Assembly: GCA_000733415.1 (NCBI GenBank)
Contig: KL662191.1
Location: 2,257,020 to 2,321,019, forward strand
DNA: 64,000 nt
Direction of reading: 5' to 3'
Source of the DNA: [Leptolyngbya] sp. JSC-1
GTDB taxonomy: Bacteria > Cyanobacteriota > Cyanobacteriia > Elainellales > Elainellaceae
Shown: piece after piece, positions 36,181 through 44,283 of the stretch
Numbering within the stretch: the first letter of the stretch is position 1
Layout of the letters: the number at the start of each line of letters is the position of its first letter
The notes under the pieces: model-generated
Told to the model about the DNA's origin: nothing
The model's input: the letters and a program-made list of their open reading frames with translations, nothing else
Database searches by the model: none
Position numbers and translations under genes: made by a program

Positions 36181-37314
36181 CTAAGTTGGAACTGAAACCT
36201 GGATAAAATCAGCCCGCGTCAGTTGATTGGGCTGCACTCGGCTCAAAATCGCTAGCAGGTCATCGCCACTGCGGATCAGCGTGTTGCGGCCTCGTTGAGT
36301 AATCTCCAACTCACCAAAGCTAAAGCCAACTAATCCCAAGCGGTCCTGACCATCTTGGAAATCTGTAATCAGGCTGCGTCCGGCTCCGGCCTCTAAACCA
36401 AACCGATCCCGACCTTGACTACCCGTGAGCCGGTTATTGCCCGTGCCGCCAAAAATCTGGTCGTCACCTGCTCCTGCCACAATTCGGTCTGCTCCGGCAC
36501 CACCCAACAGCCGATCGTTGCCGCCTAAACCCGTGATTTGATCATTACCGCCCAACCCTTCGATCCGGTCAGAATTCGGTGTGCCCCTGAGCAAATCGCG
36601 GCCTGCTGTACCTAAGATCGTTCCAGGCGGAGATGGGGCAGGCGCAGCCGTGACGGTCAAACTAACGGTGGCAGGACTAGAATTCACCGTGCCGTCATTA
36701 GCCTGATAGGTAAACTGATCGGTGCCGCTAAAGCCAGCGTTGGGGCTATAGGTAAAGGAACCATCTGGATTCAGCGTTAATCTGCCGTTGCTAGGCGGCG
36801 TCACCAGAGCTGCGGTTAAGGCATTGCCATCGGCATCAGTGTCATTGGCTAATAGACCCGCTGCTGCAATCGTCAAGGTCGTGTCGGCGGTGGTGCTGTA
36901 GCTGTCTGGATTGGCAACCGGGGCTTGATTGGGGGCTGGCTGATCGAGAATGGTCAGCGTCACAGATGCAGCATTGGGATCGACCGTGTAACTGCTGCTG
37001 GGCTGGATCGTATAAGTAAACAGCTCTGTTCCTTCGGGTTGATCGTCGTCGAAGACGGGCAGCGTGATCGTGGCAGTTTGCTGGGTGATTCTCAAGGTTA
37101 AACCACTCGCATCAGCATTAGCACCTGTCAGCCTAACTCCAGAGAATTCAGCCGCAAAGACATCTAATTCGGCCAAGGCGCGAGGAATATCACTATCAAT
37201 AGTAACGAGAAGACCTTCGCTGGGCGGCGGTTGATCTAGGGTGAATGTTAGCGTGAAGGTCGTTTTTTGATCCTCGATCAGCGTTGTGGGATTCGCTGTA
37301 AATCCAATTTTCAT
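36181..37314 (-). CDS. Calx-beta/cadherin-like/RTX protein
   Basis: This 377-residue small relative of the giant proteins is probably exported by type I secretion. Residues 1-125 are a Calx-beta-like repeat alignable with their N-terminus (FDVFAAEFSGVRLTG corresponds to FDVFATEFNNVRLVG). Residues about 133-225 form a cadherin-like/Big domain (APVANPDSYSTT, LANDTDADG, FTYSPNAGFSGTDQFTY). Residues about 235-310 are RTX nonapeptides (LGGNDQITG, LGGNDRLLG, AGADRIVAG). The last 65 residues form the shared terminal domain LITDFQDGQDRLGLVGF...LTRADFI. It lies 163 bp upstream of the 1845-residue gene on the same strand; this gap holds a 14-bp direct repeat around GTGTTTTTGCATCA. Confidence 0.82.
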   Translation of the reverse strand: MKIGFTANPTTLIEDQKTTFTLTFTLDQPPPSEGLLVTIDSDIPRALAELDVFAAEFSGVRLTGANADASGLTLRITQQTATITLPVFDDDQPEGTELFTYTIQPSSSYTVDPNAASVTLTILDQPAPNQAPVANPDSYSTTADTTLTIAAAGLLANDTDADGNALTAALVTPPSNGRLTLNPDGSFTYSPNAGFSGTDQFTYQANDGTVNSSPATVSLTVTAAPAPSPPGTILGTAGRDLLRGTPNSDRIEGLGGNDQITGLGGNDRLLGGAGADRIVAGAGDDQIFGGTGNNRLTGSQGRDRFGLEAGAGRSLITDFQDGQDRLGLVGFSFGELEITQRGRNTLIRSGDDLLAILSRVQPNQLTRADFIQVSVPT

Positions 37315-37737
37315 TAATCCAGATGCTGCGTTGATAGTTACAAGTAAAAGTAGCTAGAAAATTAATTGAGAATAACCATTGGCTTCTACGATAGAGATAC
37401 CTAGTTGCAAACGAAAACAATCACACTCAATCGCCATTGGCGATCCAAACTCAGACGAGGCTCAATCGGCCTAGTAAAACGGCCAGGGAGCCGGTACAAA
37501 GCAGCCCGCTGTTGACACGCGGAGGGGAAGTGACGGGGCCAAATAATCGGATTGCCACAATCGGATTGCCGCAATCTAGACAGGCTCCATTTCTTGCTCA
37601 AATTTATTTTAAAGTTTATTTCTTGAGAATTCCTCTCAACAACTGCAAACAGTACAAACAATAACACTTTCTTCTGCCTTTTCACACTACAGATTTGTTA
37701 AGTTCTTATAAAGAAGCCCCTAATGAGTGAAAGTTAG

Positions 37738-38021
37738 GGCGTTGCTGAATGAGGAATGTTTGGTTAGAGTTTCGTTTCCTCCCAGCCGCCTAAATCCCCC
37801 TTGATAAGAGGGACTTCAATCTTTGGTTGGTATGGGCTGTGCCCAGGCTTCGCCTACGGTTCCCCCCCTTTGGGTAAGGAGGGTAGGGGGGAGCTTCGAC
37901 TGGTGTGTATACCGTAGCAACTTTGAGGGACTTTGAGTCGACTCTAACCCCCGGCATATAGCCCTGTCGAGCACTCCAGAAGGGAGGTGGAGGGCAAAAT
38001 CATACTAGATTCAACAACGCC
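37738..38021. mobile_element. GGCGTTG-family MITE-like element with 6-bp target duplication
   Basis: This 284-bp non-coding element has ends GGCGTTGCTGAAT and ATTCAACAACGCC (12 of 13 inverted matches). It is flanked by AGTTAG on both sides (37732-37737 and 38022-38027). A GATCCCCC-type palindrome is nested in its left half. It carries no transposase. The 37315-37737 DNA to its left shows no gene. Confidence 0.8.
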
Positions 38022-38053
38022 AGTTAGAATTGTTGCTTCTGCAAAAGACGTTT

Positions 38054-38068
38054 GTGCAAAATTTGCAC
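38054..38068. promoter_or_regulatory. 15-bp perfect palindrome, site 2
   Basis: It is identical to the GTGCAAAATTTGCAC at 30367-30381 and lies 26 bp after the serine hydrolase stop codon. Confidence 0.4.
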
Positions 38069-38093
38069 AGTTGCATGGACTGTAGCAGGCTAA

Positions 38094-39509
38094 TCAAGTC
38101 AAAGTACTGACAAAATTGGCGGCGGTTAGGTCATTAGCGGCAACGTTGATCAGTCCGCCTAGTCGTTCTCCGGTGGCCGTAAGGCTGATAATGGTGTTGC
38201 CGTAGCGTTCGGTGAGGGTGATTTGGTCAAAGTCAAGATTGGGCAGCAAGATGCGGTCCTCTGTGGCGACAAAATCTACAATCACATCGATGCCTTCGCC
38301 GGGTACCAGATAGAACCGATCGCGTCCGGCATTGCCCCAAAGAAAATCATTGCCCTTGCCGCCGCTGAGGAGATCATCTCCTGCTCGGCCTTGAATCGTA
38401 TCGTGCTTGCCACTGCCTAAGAGAAAATCATTGCTGGCAGTGCCGACTAAAGAGCGTTCCGGTTCGCCTTCCCAGGTTGCTAACAGAGGCGAGAACAGAT
38501 TATTAAACCGGCGCGTATTTTGCAGGTCAGTATAAATCAACTGCGTTTCTGGCTCATACCAAAGGCTGCTGCGGAAGCCCAGCGTCAGGCCGGTGTGTCC
38601 ATAGAAAGTGCCTTCGCTGGTTTTGAGACGAGCGATCCCCAGGCCATAGCCGGAAAAAGCATTCGAGCGAATCGGTTCGACAAAGGTGAGCATTTGCTTC
38701 AGGGTGTCGGGCTGGAGCAGTTCACCCCCAAACAATGCTCGACTAAACCGCAGTAAGTCCTTAGTATTGGAAATCAATGCTCCGGCAGACCAAGCCCAAG
38801 ATAGGCTCAGACTACTGACATCATCTAAACGACCGTCGTTGTTCACGTCCCAATAGCCGCTGACCGGATTTGGCCCTACCTCGGCTCCAGCGAAATAGGT
38901 CTGCTTCAGACCGAGTGGATCTAGAATCCGGGAGCGAATTTCGCTAGCGATGGGATTGCCCGTCACCTGCTGAATGATTAGCCCTAGCAGAATGTAGTTG
39001 GTGTTAGAGTAGGACCAGTCGGTACCGGGGGTAAATGCCGCCGCCTGTCCGCCAATGAGCTGAGTCAATTCCTGCGGCTGCCAGTCGCGAAATAGGTTGA
39101 CACCCGCTGCTAATAAAATTGGTACATAGTCGGGAATGCCGCTGGTGTGGTTGAGCAACTGTCGTATCGTGATTTGGCTGCCATTGGGAAGTGGCTGCAC
39201 CAGATCCGGCGATAGCCAGCGAGTCAGGGGATCATCCAGCGAAAGCTGACCGGACTCGAACAACTGCAAAACAACGGTTGAGACAAATGGTTTAGTGATG
39301 CTGCCAATTTGAAACAAATCATCCAGCTGTACCGCTAACCCGGTTCGGAGGCTGGCAACACCGCTAGCTCCCAACCTTCCGGCTGGTGTGCTGATTGCGG
39401 CTGTGGCACCAACCGTGCCGCCCAAGGCGTGATCCAGGCCAGTTTGTAAAGCGCGCCTGCGAGCAACAGTAACCGAATCGGTAGACGCTAAAGATAATTG
39501 AGTTGTCAT
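38094..39509 (-). CDS. serine beta-lactamase-like hydrolase fused to RTX domain
   Basis: This 471-residue protein is a class C beta-lactamase/DD-peptidase-like (Beta-lactamase family, S12 type) hydrolase. The nucleophile motif is S70-x-x-K73 in IGSITKPF, YSNTNY near residue 167 supplies the Tyr-x-Asn motif, and GHTGLTLGF is the third motif. Residues about 365-420 are RTX nonapeptides (GRAGDDLLSGGKGNDFL), and the end is the shared RTX terminal domain (VIVDFVATEDRILL...LTAANFVS). Members of this group include esterases and peptidases, so the substrate is open. There is no N-terminal signal, so type I secretion is likely. It starts 20 bp after the MFS gene and appears to be the third gene of the TonB receptor operon. 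Confidence 0.85.
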   Translation of the reverse strand: MTTQLSLASTDSVTVARRRALQTGLDHALGGTVGATAAISTPAGRLGASGVASLRTGLAVQLDDLFQIGSITKPFVSTVVLQLFESGQLSLDDPLTRWLSPDLVQPLPNGSQITIRQLLNHTSGIPDYVPILLAAGVNLFRDWQPQELTQLIGGQAAAFTPGTDWSYSNTNYILLGLIIQQVTGNPIASEIRSRILDPLGLKQTYFAGAEVGPNPVSGYWDVNNDGRLDDVSSLSLSWAWSAGALISNTKDLLRFSRALFGGELLQPDTLKQMLTFVEPIRSNAFSGYGLGIARLKTSEGTFYGHTGLTLGFRSSLWYEPETQLIYTDLQNTRRFNNLFSPLLATWEGEPERSLVGTASNDFLLGSGKHDTIQGRAGDDLLSGGKGNDFLWGNAGRDRFYLVPGEGIDVIVDFVATEDRILLPNLDFDQITLTERYGNTIISLTATGERLGGLINVAANDLTAANFVSTLT

Positions 39510-39529
39510 GGGAAATGATAGAAATAAAT

Positions 39530-40921
39530 TTATGGCGTATGAAACGGTGAATGATCGGGATTGGAGATGTTTTGGTTAGAAGCATTCTGGTTAGAAGCAT
39601 TCTGATCCGCCACATCGTGATCGGGTAAGAGCGTTTCCACTTGGCGCAGCGTCCGAAATCCGTAGCCACCCAGACCAACCAGCAGCATCCAGAGGGCTGT
39701 CAGCGTATATAGCAGTGCCATGCCAGCTCCGGTATCTGTGCCAAACAGAGGAGCAAACAAAGGTGCGAGCCGACCATCCGGCTGCATCGCCGGTTCAAAG
39801 ACGCGATCGGCTAACGGACCAGCCAGCAGCGGAGCCAACGTGCCAACGATCAGGCCAATCATCTGGTCGGCAGCCAGGACTCGGCCCTGCAACGAAGGCG
39901 GCACCTTGGCGTACCAAATGGCATTACTAGAGCTGTAGAACATCGGAATCGGCAGGGTGGCACAAAAGTGAGCAGTGGCCCAGATTAGCGGCGTTCGTCC
40001 CAATCCTAAGATAATTTTGCATAGCCCGGTGGCGGCAAACCCCAACAACATGCCGTGAATCCGCCGCGGAAAGCCACCCCAAATGCTAAACAGAATTGCG
40101 CCGATTACGCCCCCTACCCCCGCCGCTGTTGTGACTAATCCCAGCACTCTAGCATCTCCGCCGGAGCGGGCCAAAATCATCGGATTATACAAGGCTTTGC
40201 CAATGTCGCCCGGAATGGCAAACAGCGTAAAGGCGATCACCATTGCGGTCAGAGCGGGTTTGGCGGCAATATAGCGGAAGCCGAAGGTGAGAGTTTGCCA
40301 GGTGAATGGGTTGGCCCTATCGCTGTTTGGCTCACTGTTTGGCTCACTGTTTGGCTCACTGGTGGGCTGAGGAATTGGCGTGAGAATCAGCGTGATTAAT
40401 CCAGCTATAAAACTGAGCAGATCAATGGCAATGATGCCGGTAATTCCAATCAGCGGGTAGAGGCTGCCGGCCAGAATCGGTGAGAAAATCACGCCGCTGT
40501 AGCCCACCATTGCAATCATGCTTTCAGCCCTGGTGTATTGCGCCTTGGGAACCAGCATGGCAATTGAGGCAGAATAGGCCAGGGTTTGCAGTTGTCCGAA
40601 GCAGCCGTAGAGCGCCACGACGATATAGAGATGCCAGATTTGCAGTACACCCGTGAAATACAGCAATCCAATCGCCAATGTACTCAACAGCGCGATCCCG
40701 TCGCCCAGCAGGATCAGCCGTTTGCGATGGAATCGATCCACAATAATCCCAGCAATGGGCGTGATGAAAATGCGCGGTAGCTGGGAAAAGAAAGTCACCA
40801 GAGCCAGCGTTGTGGCCGATTCGGTTTGCTGCCAGACCCAGATCAACAGAGCAAACACGGTCATGTAGCTGCCGATCGTCGAAACCAACTGCCCGAACCA
40901 GAGAATGGTAAAGTTCCGCAT
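39530..40921 (-). CDS. MFS exporter (DHA3/EntS-like)
   Basis: This is a 463-residue integral membrane protein from the ATG chosen here, six bases after the receptor's stop. An in-frame TTG at 40939 would overlap the receptor by 13 bp. About 12 membrane segments are visible. The motif VDRFHRKRLILLGD between helices 2 and 3 is the major facilitator signature, and the sequence resembles drug or siderophore exporters of the DHA3/EntS type. The central loop carries SEPN repeats and the C-terminal tail NASNQ repeats, each from small direct DNA duplications. Location between a TonB-dependent receptor and a hydrolase, and opposite a lipid/PKS operon, suggests export of a siderophore or the PKS product. 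This is inference. Confidence 0.85.
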   Translation of the reverse strand: MRNFTILWFGQLVSTIGSYMTVFALLIWVWQQTESATTLALVTFFSQLPRIFITPIAGIIVDRFHRKRLILLGDGIALLSTLAIGLLYFTGVLQIWHLYIVVALYGCFGQLQTLAYSASIAMLVPKAQYTRAESMIAMVGYSGVIFSPILAGSLYPLIGITGIIAIDLLSFIAGLITLILTPIPQPTSEPNSEPNSEPNSDRANPFTWQTLTFGFRYIAAKPALTAMVIAFTLFAIPGDIGKALYNPMILARSGGDARVLGLVTTAAGVGGVIGAILFSIWGGFPRRIHGMLLGFAATGLCKIILGLGRTPLIWATAHFCATLPIPMFYSSSNAIWYAKVPPSLQGRVLAADQMIGLIVGTLAPLLAGPLADRVFEPAMQPDGRLAPLFAPLFGTDTGAGMALLYTLTALWMLLVGLGGYGFRTLRQVETLLPDHDVADQNASNQNASNQNISNPDHSPFHTP

Positions 40922-40926
40922 CGGCG

Positions 40927-43509
40927 CTAAAACTCCCAAGAGATTGTACCAGAGAGGGTGAATGGCGCACCGGGAATCACCCGTACGTCATTGCGTGCTC
41001 CTTCGTAGTATTCAACATCAAATAAATTTCTCACATTCAGAGCCAAACGCAGCCGATCATGGCGGTAAAACAAACTGGCATCCGTGCGCCAGTAACTGGG
41101 TAGGGTGAAGGAATTGTCTAAATCACCCAGACGTTCACCCTGGAAAAATAAACCAATGCCAAATCCCAACCCTTGCAGAGTGCCTTGCTGAATTTCGTAG
41201 GTTGTCCAGAGGCTAGCAGCATTTTCCGGCACATTCGGCAACCGATCACCCACCTGAAAGCGGTTATCTTCGGTAATGATGGCATCGGTATAGGCATAGC
41301 TGGCAATAATATTCCATCCCGGCAAGATTTCGCCCGTTAGATTAAACTCCACGCCTTGGCTGCGCTGTTCACCCACCTGCTCTTGTAAAGCGGCGTCATC
41401 GAGACCAGTAACGCTAACGTTGGTGCGGGTTAAATGAAACAGGGCCAATGTCGCCGAAAGTCGCTCATCCCATAAATCGGCTTTGACTCCAATTTCGTAC
41501 TGCCGCCCTCGTTCTGGCTGAAACGGCTCGCCAATCAGCAAATCGTTATTAGCCGCTCGTGAGGTTTCTCGTCCAATCACAGGTTTGAAGGATTCTGAAT
41601 AGCTGGCATAGAACGATAGATTGTCTGCTGGTTTATAGACAATGCCCACCCGTGGACTGAATGCCTGATCCTGCCGGTCAAACCCCTGCTCTGGGTTCAA
41701 ATTATCTTCGTAAATCTGATCGACTAGATCAAAGCGACCGCCCAGCACTAAAATCAGCCGATCGAGCAGCGAAAGCTGATATTGGGCATAAAATCCTGCC
41801 GAATTAGTTTCGGTGACTGTATCGGTTTGGGGAATCACCGTATCACCGAGGCTATCTGGACGATAGACCGGATCGAAAATATCAATATCATCAATAGTTT
41901 GATAGGTAATTTCGTCAGCGAGTCTATCCTTAAACAGCTCAACGCCCAAGAGGATCTGATGGCTGAGGTCGCCCGTCTCAAACTCTCCTTGGATGTTTGT
42001 ATTCAGCGTATAGTTTTCCTGCTGACTGGGGTTCTCGGCAATAATCCGGGTCAATAAGCGCTGCTCGGCTGGATCAAGGCGAATCGGTAACGTAAATGTA
42101 TTTTCGGCAAAATTGACAAAGGCGGCTAAAAACTCATTGCGAATCCGCCAATCGGAGTTAAACCGATGCTCAAACAAATAGCCCGCCCGCCTGACGTAAA
42201 TTTCACTCTCGGCTAACGATGGCTCGCCCAGATTTACACTGGGATCAATATTCCCACTGGGGTTCTCCAAAACAGTGCCCAAGGCGGGTAGTTCTGGTGC
42301 ACCTCCGTTCGAGCGAAATTTCAAATACTCTAGATCGGCAGTGAGGGTGGTTGTCTCCGTGTCGATCAGGGACAGTGAAGGCGAAACAAACCAGAATTCG
42401 CTTTCCTCAAAATCCCTGAAGCTGCCCGAACTGTCGTAGGCGGCATTGAACCGAACGCCAAGCTCGTCCTCACGCCCAAAGGGAATTGAAGCATCCAGCA
42501 CCGGACGATGGGAGTCAAACTGCCCGATCTGATATTCCACCTCGGCAAACGGCTGATCCAGCGGCTGCTTGGTGACAATATTCACGGTTCCGCCCAAGTC
42601 GCCTAATCCGTACAGCACCGAGGCAGGACCGCGCAGGATCTCAACTCGCTCCACGTTGGTAATGCCGGTCGTAAACCGCTGAGTGCCGTCACGCAATCCG
42701 TTGCGCAAAACATTGTCGGTGGGAAAGCCGCGAATCACTAATTGCGTCGCCAGTGAATCAGAGGATACGCGCCCAGTGGAGATGCCAGCCGTATTCTGCA
42801 CCGTCTCCCCCACGGTCCGGATGCCCTGATCTTCGATCACCTGTTCAGGAATCACCTGAATCGCCTGCGGCACATTCAGAATATCCGTATCGGTGCGCGT
42901 CCCGACCGCAGACTCGGCAACCCGGTAGGTGTCTCGATTGCCGGTGACAATGATCCGAATTGCGTTTTCCGATGGAGGCGGCACTGGGGCAGGTCGAGTA
43001 ACGGGCGGTTCCAGTGCTTCGGCAGTGCTGCTATCAGCAACAGTCAGACTTAAAACTAACCCCCGCGGATCTGGAGTGACCGTGGCGTTGGGAACGGTAT
43101 CTACCCCCGTCAGCGTCACCCGAATCCCGGTTTCTACCTGCATCACCGTAATTGCCGCCATACCCGCGACCGGATTGTCCTGCCGAAATCCCTCGTCAGC
43201 AAATTCACCCGCTAGCCGCGCCCGCTCGATTTCGACAATCAGACTGCTGCCGTCCTGAAATTGGCGGAACTGAAGCGGCATTTCGCTGAAGAGAATCAGG
43301 TTGGCTCCATCAGAAGATGGCTCCAGGCGAATATTGGTCACGATTGGTCTAGAATTACCTGTGACCTCAGCTGGGGGAGAATGGACATCCGCGCCATCTA
43401 GATCGATACCAGGCTCATTACCCGGAGAAACAGTTTGTGCCCCTACGGGTTGAGCCGCAATGACGGAAGCTACCGCCACGAGTTGGAAAAACCAGCAAAA
43501 ACGCACCAT
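40927..43509 (-). CDS. TonB-dependent siderophore receptor with AMIN domain
   Basis: This 860-residue outer-membrane transporter has a signal peptide (FFQLVAVASVIAAQPVGA) and an AMIN domain (about 52-155), as usual in cyanobacterial receptors. The plug domain (about 195-310) has TDILNVPQAIQVIPEQVIE and VERVEILRGPASVLYGLGD. A 22-strand beta-barrel follows, with NLSFYASYSESFKP and the C-terminal signature YEGARNDVRVIPGAPFTLSG ending in a terminal Phe. It imports ferric siderophores or similar ligands using TonB energy. It heads an operon with the MFS exporter and serine hydrolase. A TCAGT-type mobile repeat lies 6 bp before the ATG, so its promoter must lie in or beyond the insertion. Confidence 0.93.
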   Translation of the reverse strand: MVRFCWFFQLVAVASVIAAQPVGAQTVSPGNEPGIDLDGADVHSPPAEVTGNSRPIVTNIRLEPSSDGANLILFSEMPLQFRQFQDGSSLIVEIERARLAGEFADEGFRQDNPVAGMAAITVMQVETGIRVTLTGVDTVPNATVTPDPRGLVLSLTVADSSTAEALEPPVTRPAPVPPPSENAIRIIVTGNRDTYRVAESAVGTRTDTDILNVPQAIQVIPEQVIEDQGIRTVGETVQNTAGISTGRVSSDSLATQLVIRGFPTDNVLRNGLRDGTQRFTTGITNVERVEILRGPASVLYGLGDLGGTVNIVTKQPLDQPFAEVEYQIGQFDSHRPVLDASIPFGREDELGVRFNAAYDSSGSFRDFEESEFWFVSPSLSLIDTETTTLTADLEYLKFRSNGGAPELPALGTVLENPSGNIDPSVNLGEPSLAESEIYVRRAGYLFEHRFNSDWRIRNEFLAAFVNFAENTFTLPIRLDPAEQRLLTRIIAENPSQQENYTLNTNIQGEFETGDLSHQILLGVELFKDRLADEITYQTIDDIDIFDPVYRPDSLGDTVIPQTDTVTETNSAGFYAQYQLSLLDRLILVLGGRFDLVDQIYEDNLNPEQGFDRQDQAFSPRVGIVYKPADNLSFYASYSESFKPVIGRETSRAANNDLLIGEPFQPERGRQYEIGVKADLWDERLSATLALFHLTRTNVSVTGLDDAALQEQVGEQRSQGVEFNLTGEILPGWNIIASYAYTDAIITEDNRFQVGDRLPNVPENAASLWTTYEIQQGTLQGLGFGIGLFFQGERLGDLDNSFTLPSYWRTDASLFYRHDRLRLALNVRNLFDVEYYEGARNDVRVIPGAPFTLSGTISWEF

Positions 43510-43520
43510 TAAACCTCAGT
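43510..43520 (-). promoter_or_regulatory. ribosome binding site formed at a mobile-element junction
   Basis: On the minus strand the sequence before the receptor ATG is ACTGAGGTTTA. The GAGG core combines the last bases of the inserted element (ACTGA) with two bases of the flank (GG), 4 bp from the start codon. Confidence 0.45.
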
Positions 43521-43886
43521 CGATCGAAAATGAATTCGTTTTGCTCACTAGACTTGAGTTCGTTCGCGCAGTGTGTGCATAGCACAATCCCCCTTTTCTG
43601 AGATGCCCGCTGGGCTATAATCCCCCTAAACCCCAGCGGGGATGCGCCTTCGGCGTAGATCAAGGGGGACTTCAATCCCTGATTGGTAGGTGCTGCGCCC
43701 AGGTTGCGCCTCTTCCCCTTGATTTAAGGGGGGTTAGGGGGGATCTTCGACTTGTGTGGACACCGTAGTTTATGGAAGGGGGACTTCAAATCATTGTTGG
43801 TAGGTGCTGCGCTCAGGCTTCGCCTATGGTTCCCCTCTACAGAAGGGGGGCCAAGGAGGATCTCAACAGGATTTGCAATCTACTGA
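43516..43886. mobile_element. TCAGT-family MITE-like element, copy c
   Basis: This 371-bp non-coding element has ends TCAGTCGATCGAAAAT and ATTTGCAATCTACTGA and two nested CCCC/GGGG palindromes. The flanks are ACC and GAT and do not match. The target duplication is therefore lost, or the copy is recombinant. It occupies most of the divergent region between the TonB receptor and the PKS operon. Confidence 0.72.
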
Positions 43887-44283
43887 GATTGGCAACTACG
43901 CTCTGGCTGCCTAGGTTATACTGCCTAGATTATAGATTTCAGTCATACCATCAACCTCGATGTTCTTGAGAAATTTTACTAATAATAGTTGCACGAAACA
44001 CCTAATCAGTCGATAATCTTCATATCGGAAGAGGATGCCATTGAATCTGAACCGTTGTCTTCAATACTAGTCTGACTGCTCTCTAGTGAAAGTAAAAAAA
44101 TAATTAGGTTCCTTGAAGTGCGGACGCCTTCTGTGGCAGCGAGACGAATATACGCACTATAGAATTACCGAATTGATTTTTGTACCTCTCATAGAAGGAG
44201 CCAGATCAAGTTTAGAGGCGAAATCTCAAATCTGGAGAAGAGTTGCACAGGCGTGATCGCTGAATTTGTTGGTAAATGGTTGA
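43887..44283 (+). other. leader/promoter region of the PKS operon
   Basis: About 400 bp precede the FAAL start. The region is AT-rich and must hold the operon promoter. I see no convincing -35/-10 pair, operator or hairpin. TATACG and TATAGA at about 44150-44163 are possible -10 elements. Confidence 0.3.

Noticed and set aside
43640..43860. C/G-rich hairpins upstream of the PKS operon as a riboswitch
   Set aside because: The same palindromes occur in all mobile repeat copies, including ones far from genes, so they are parts of the element.
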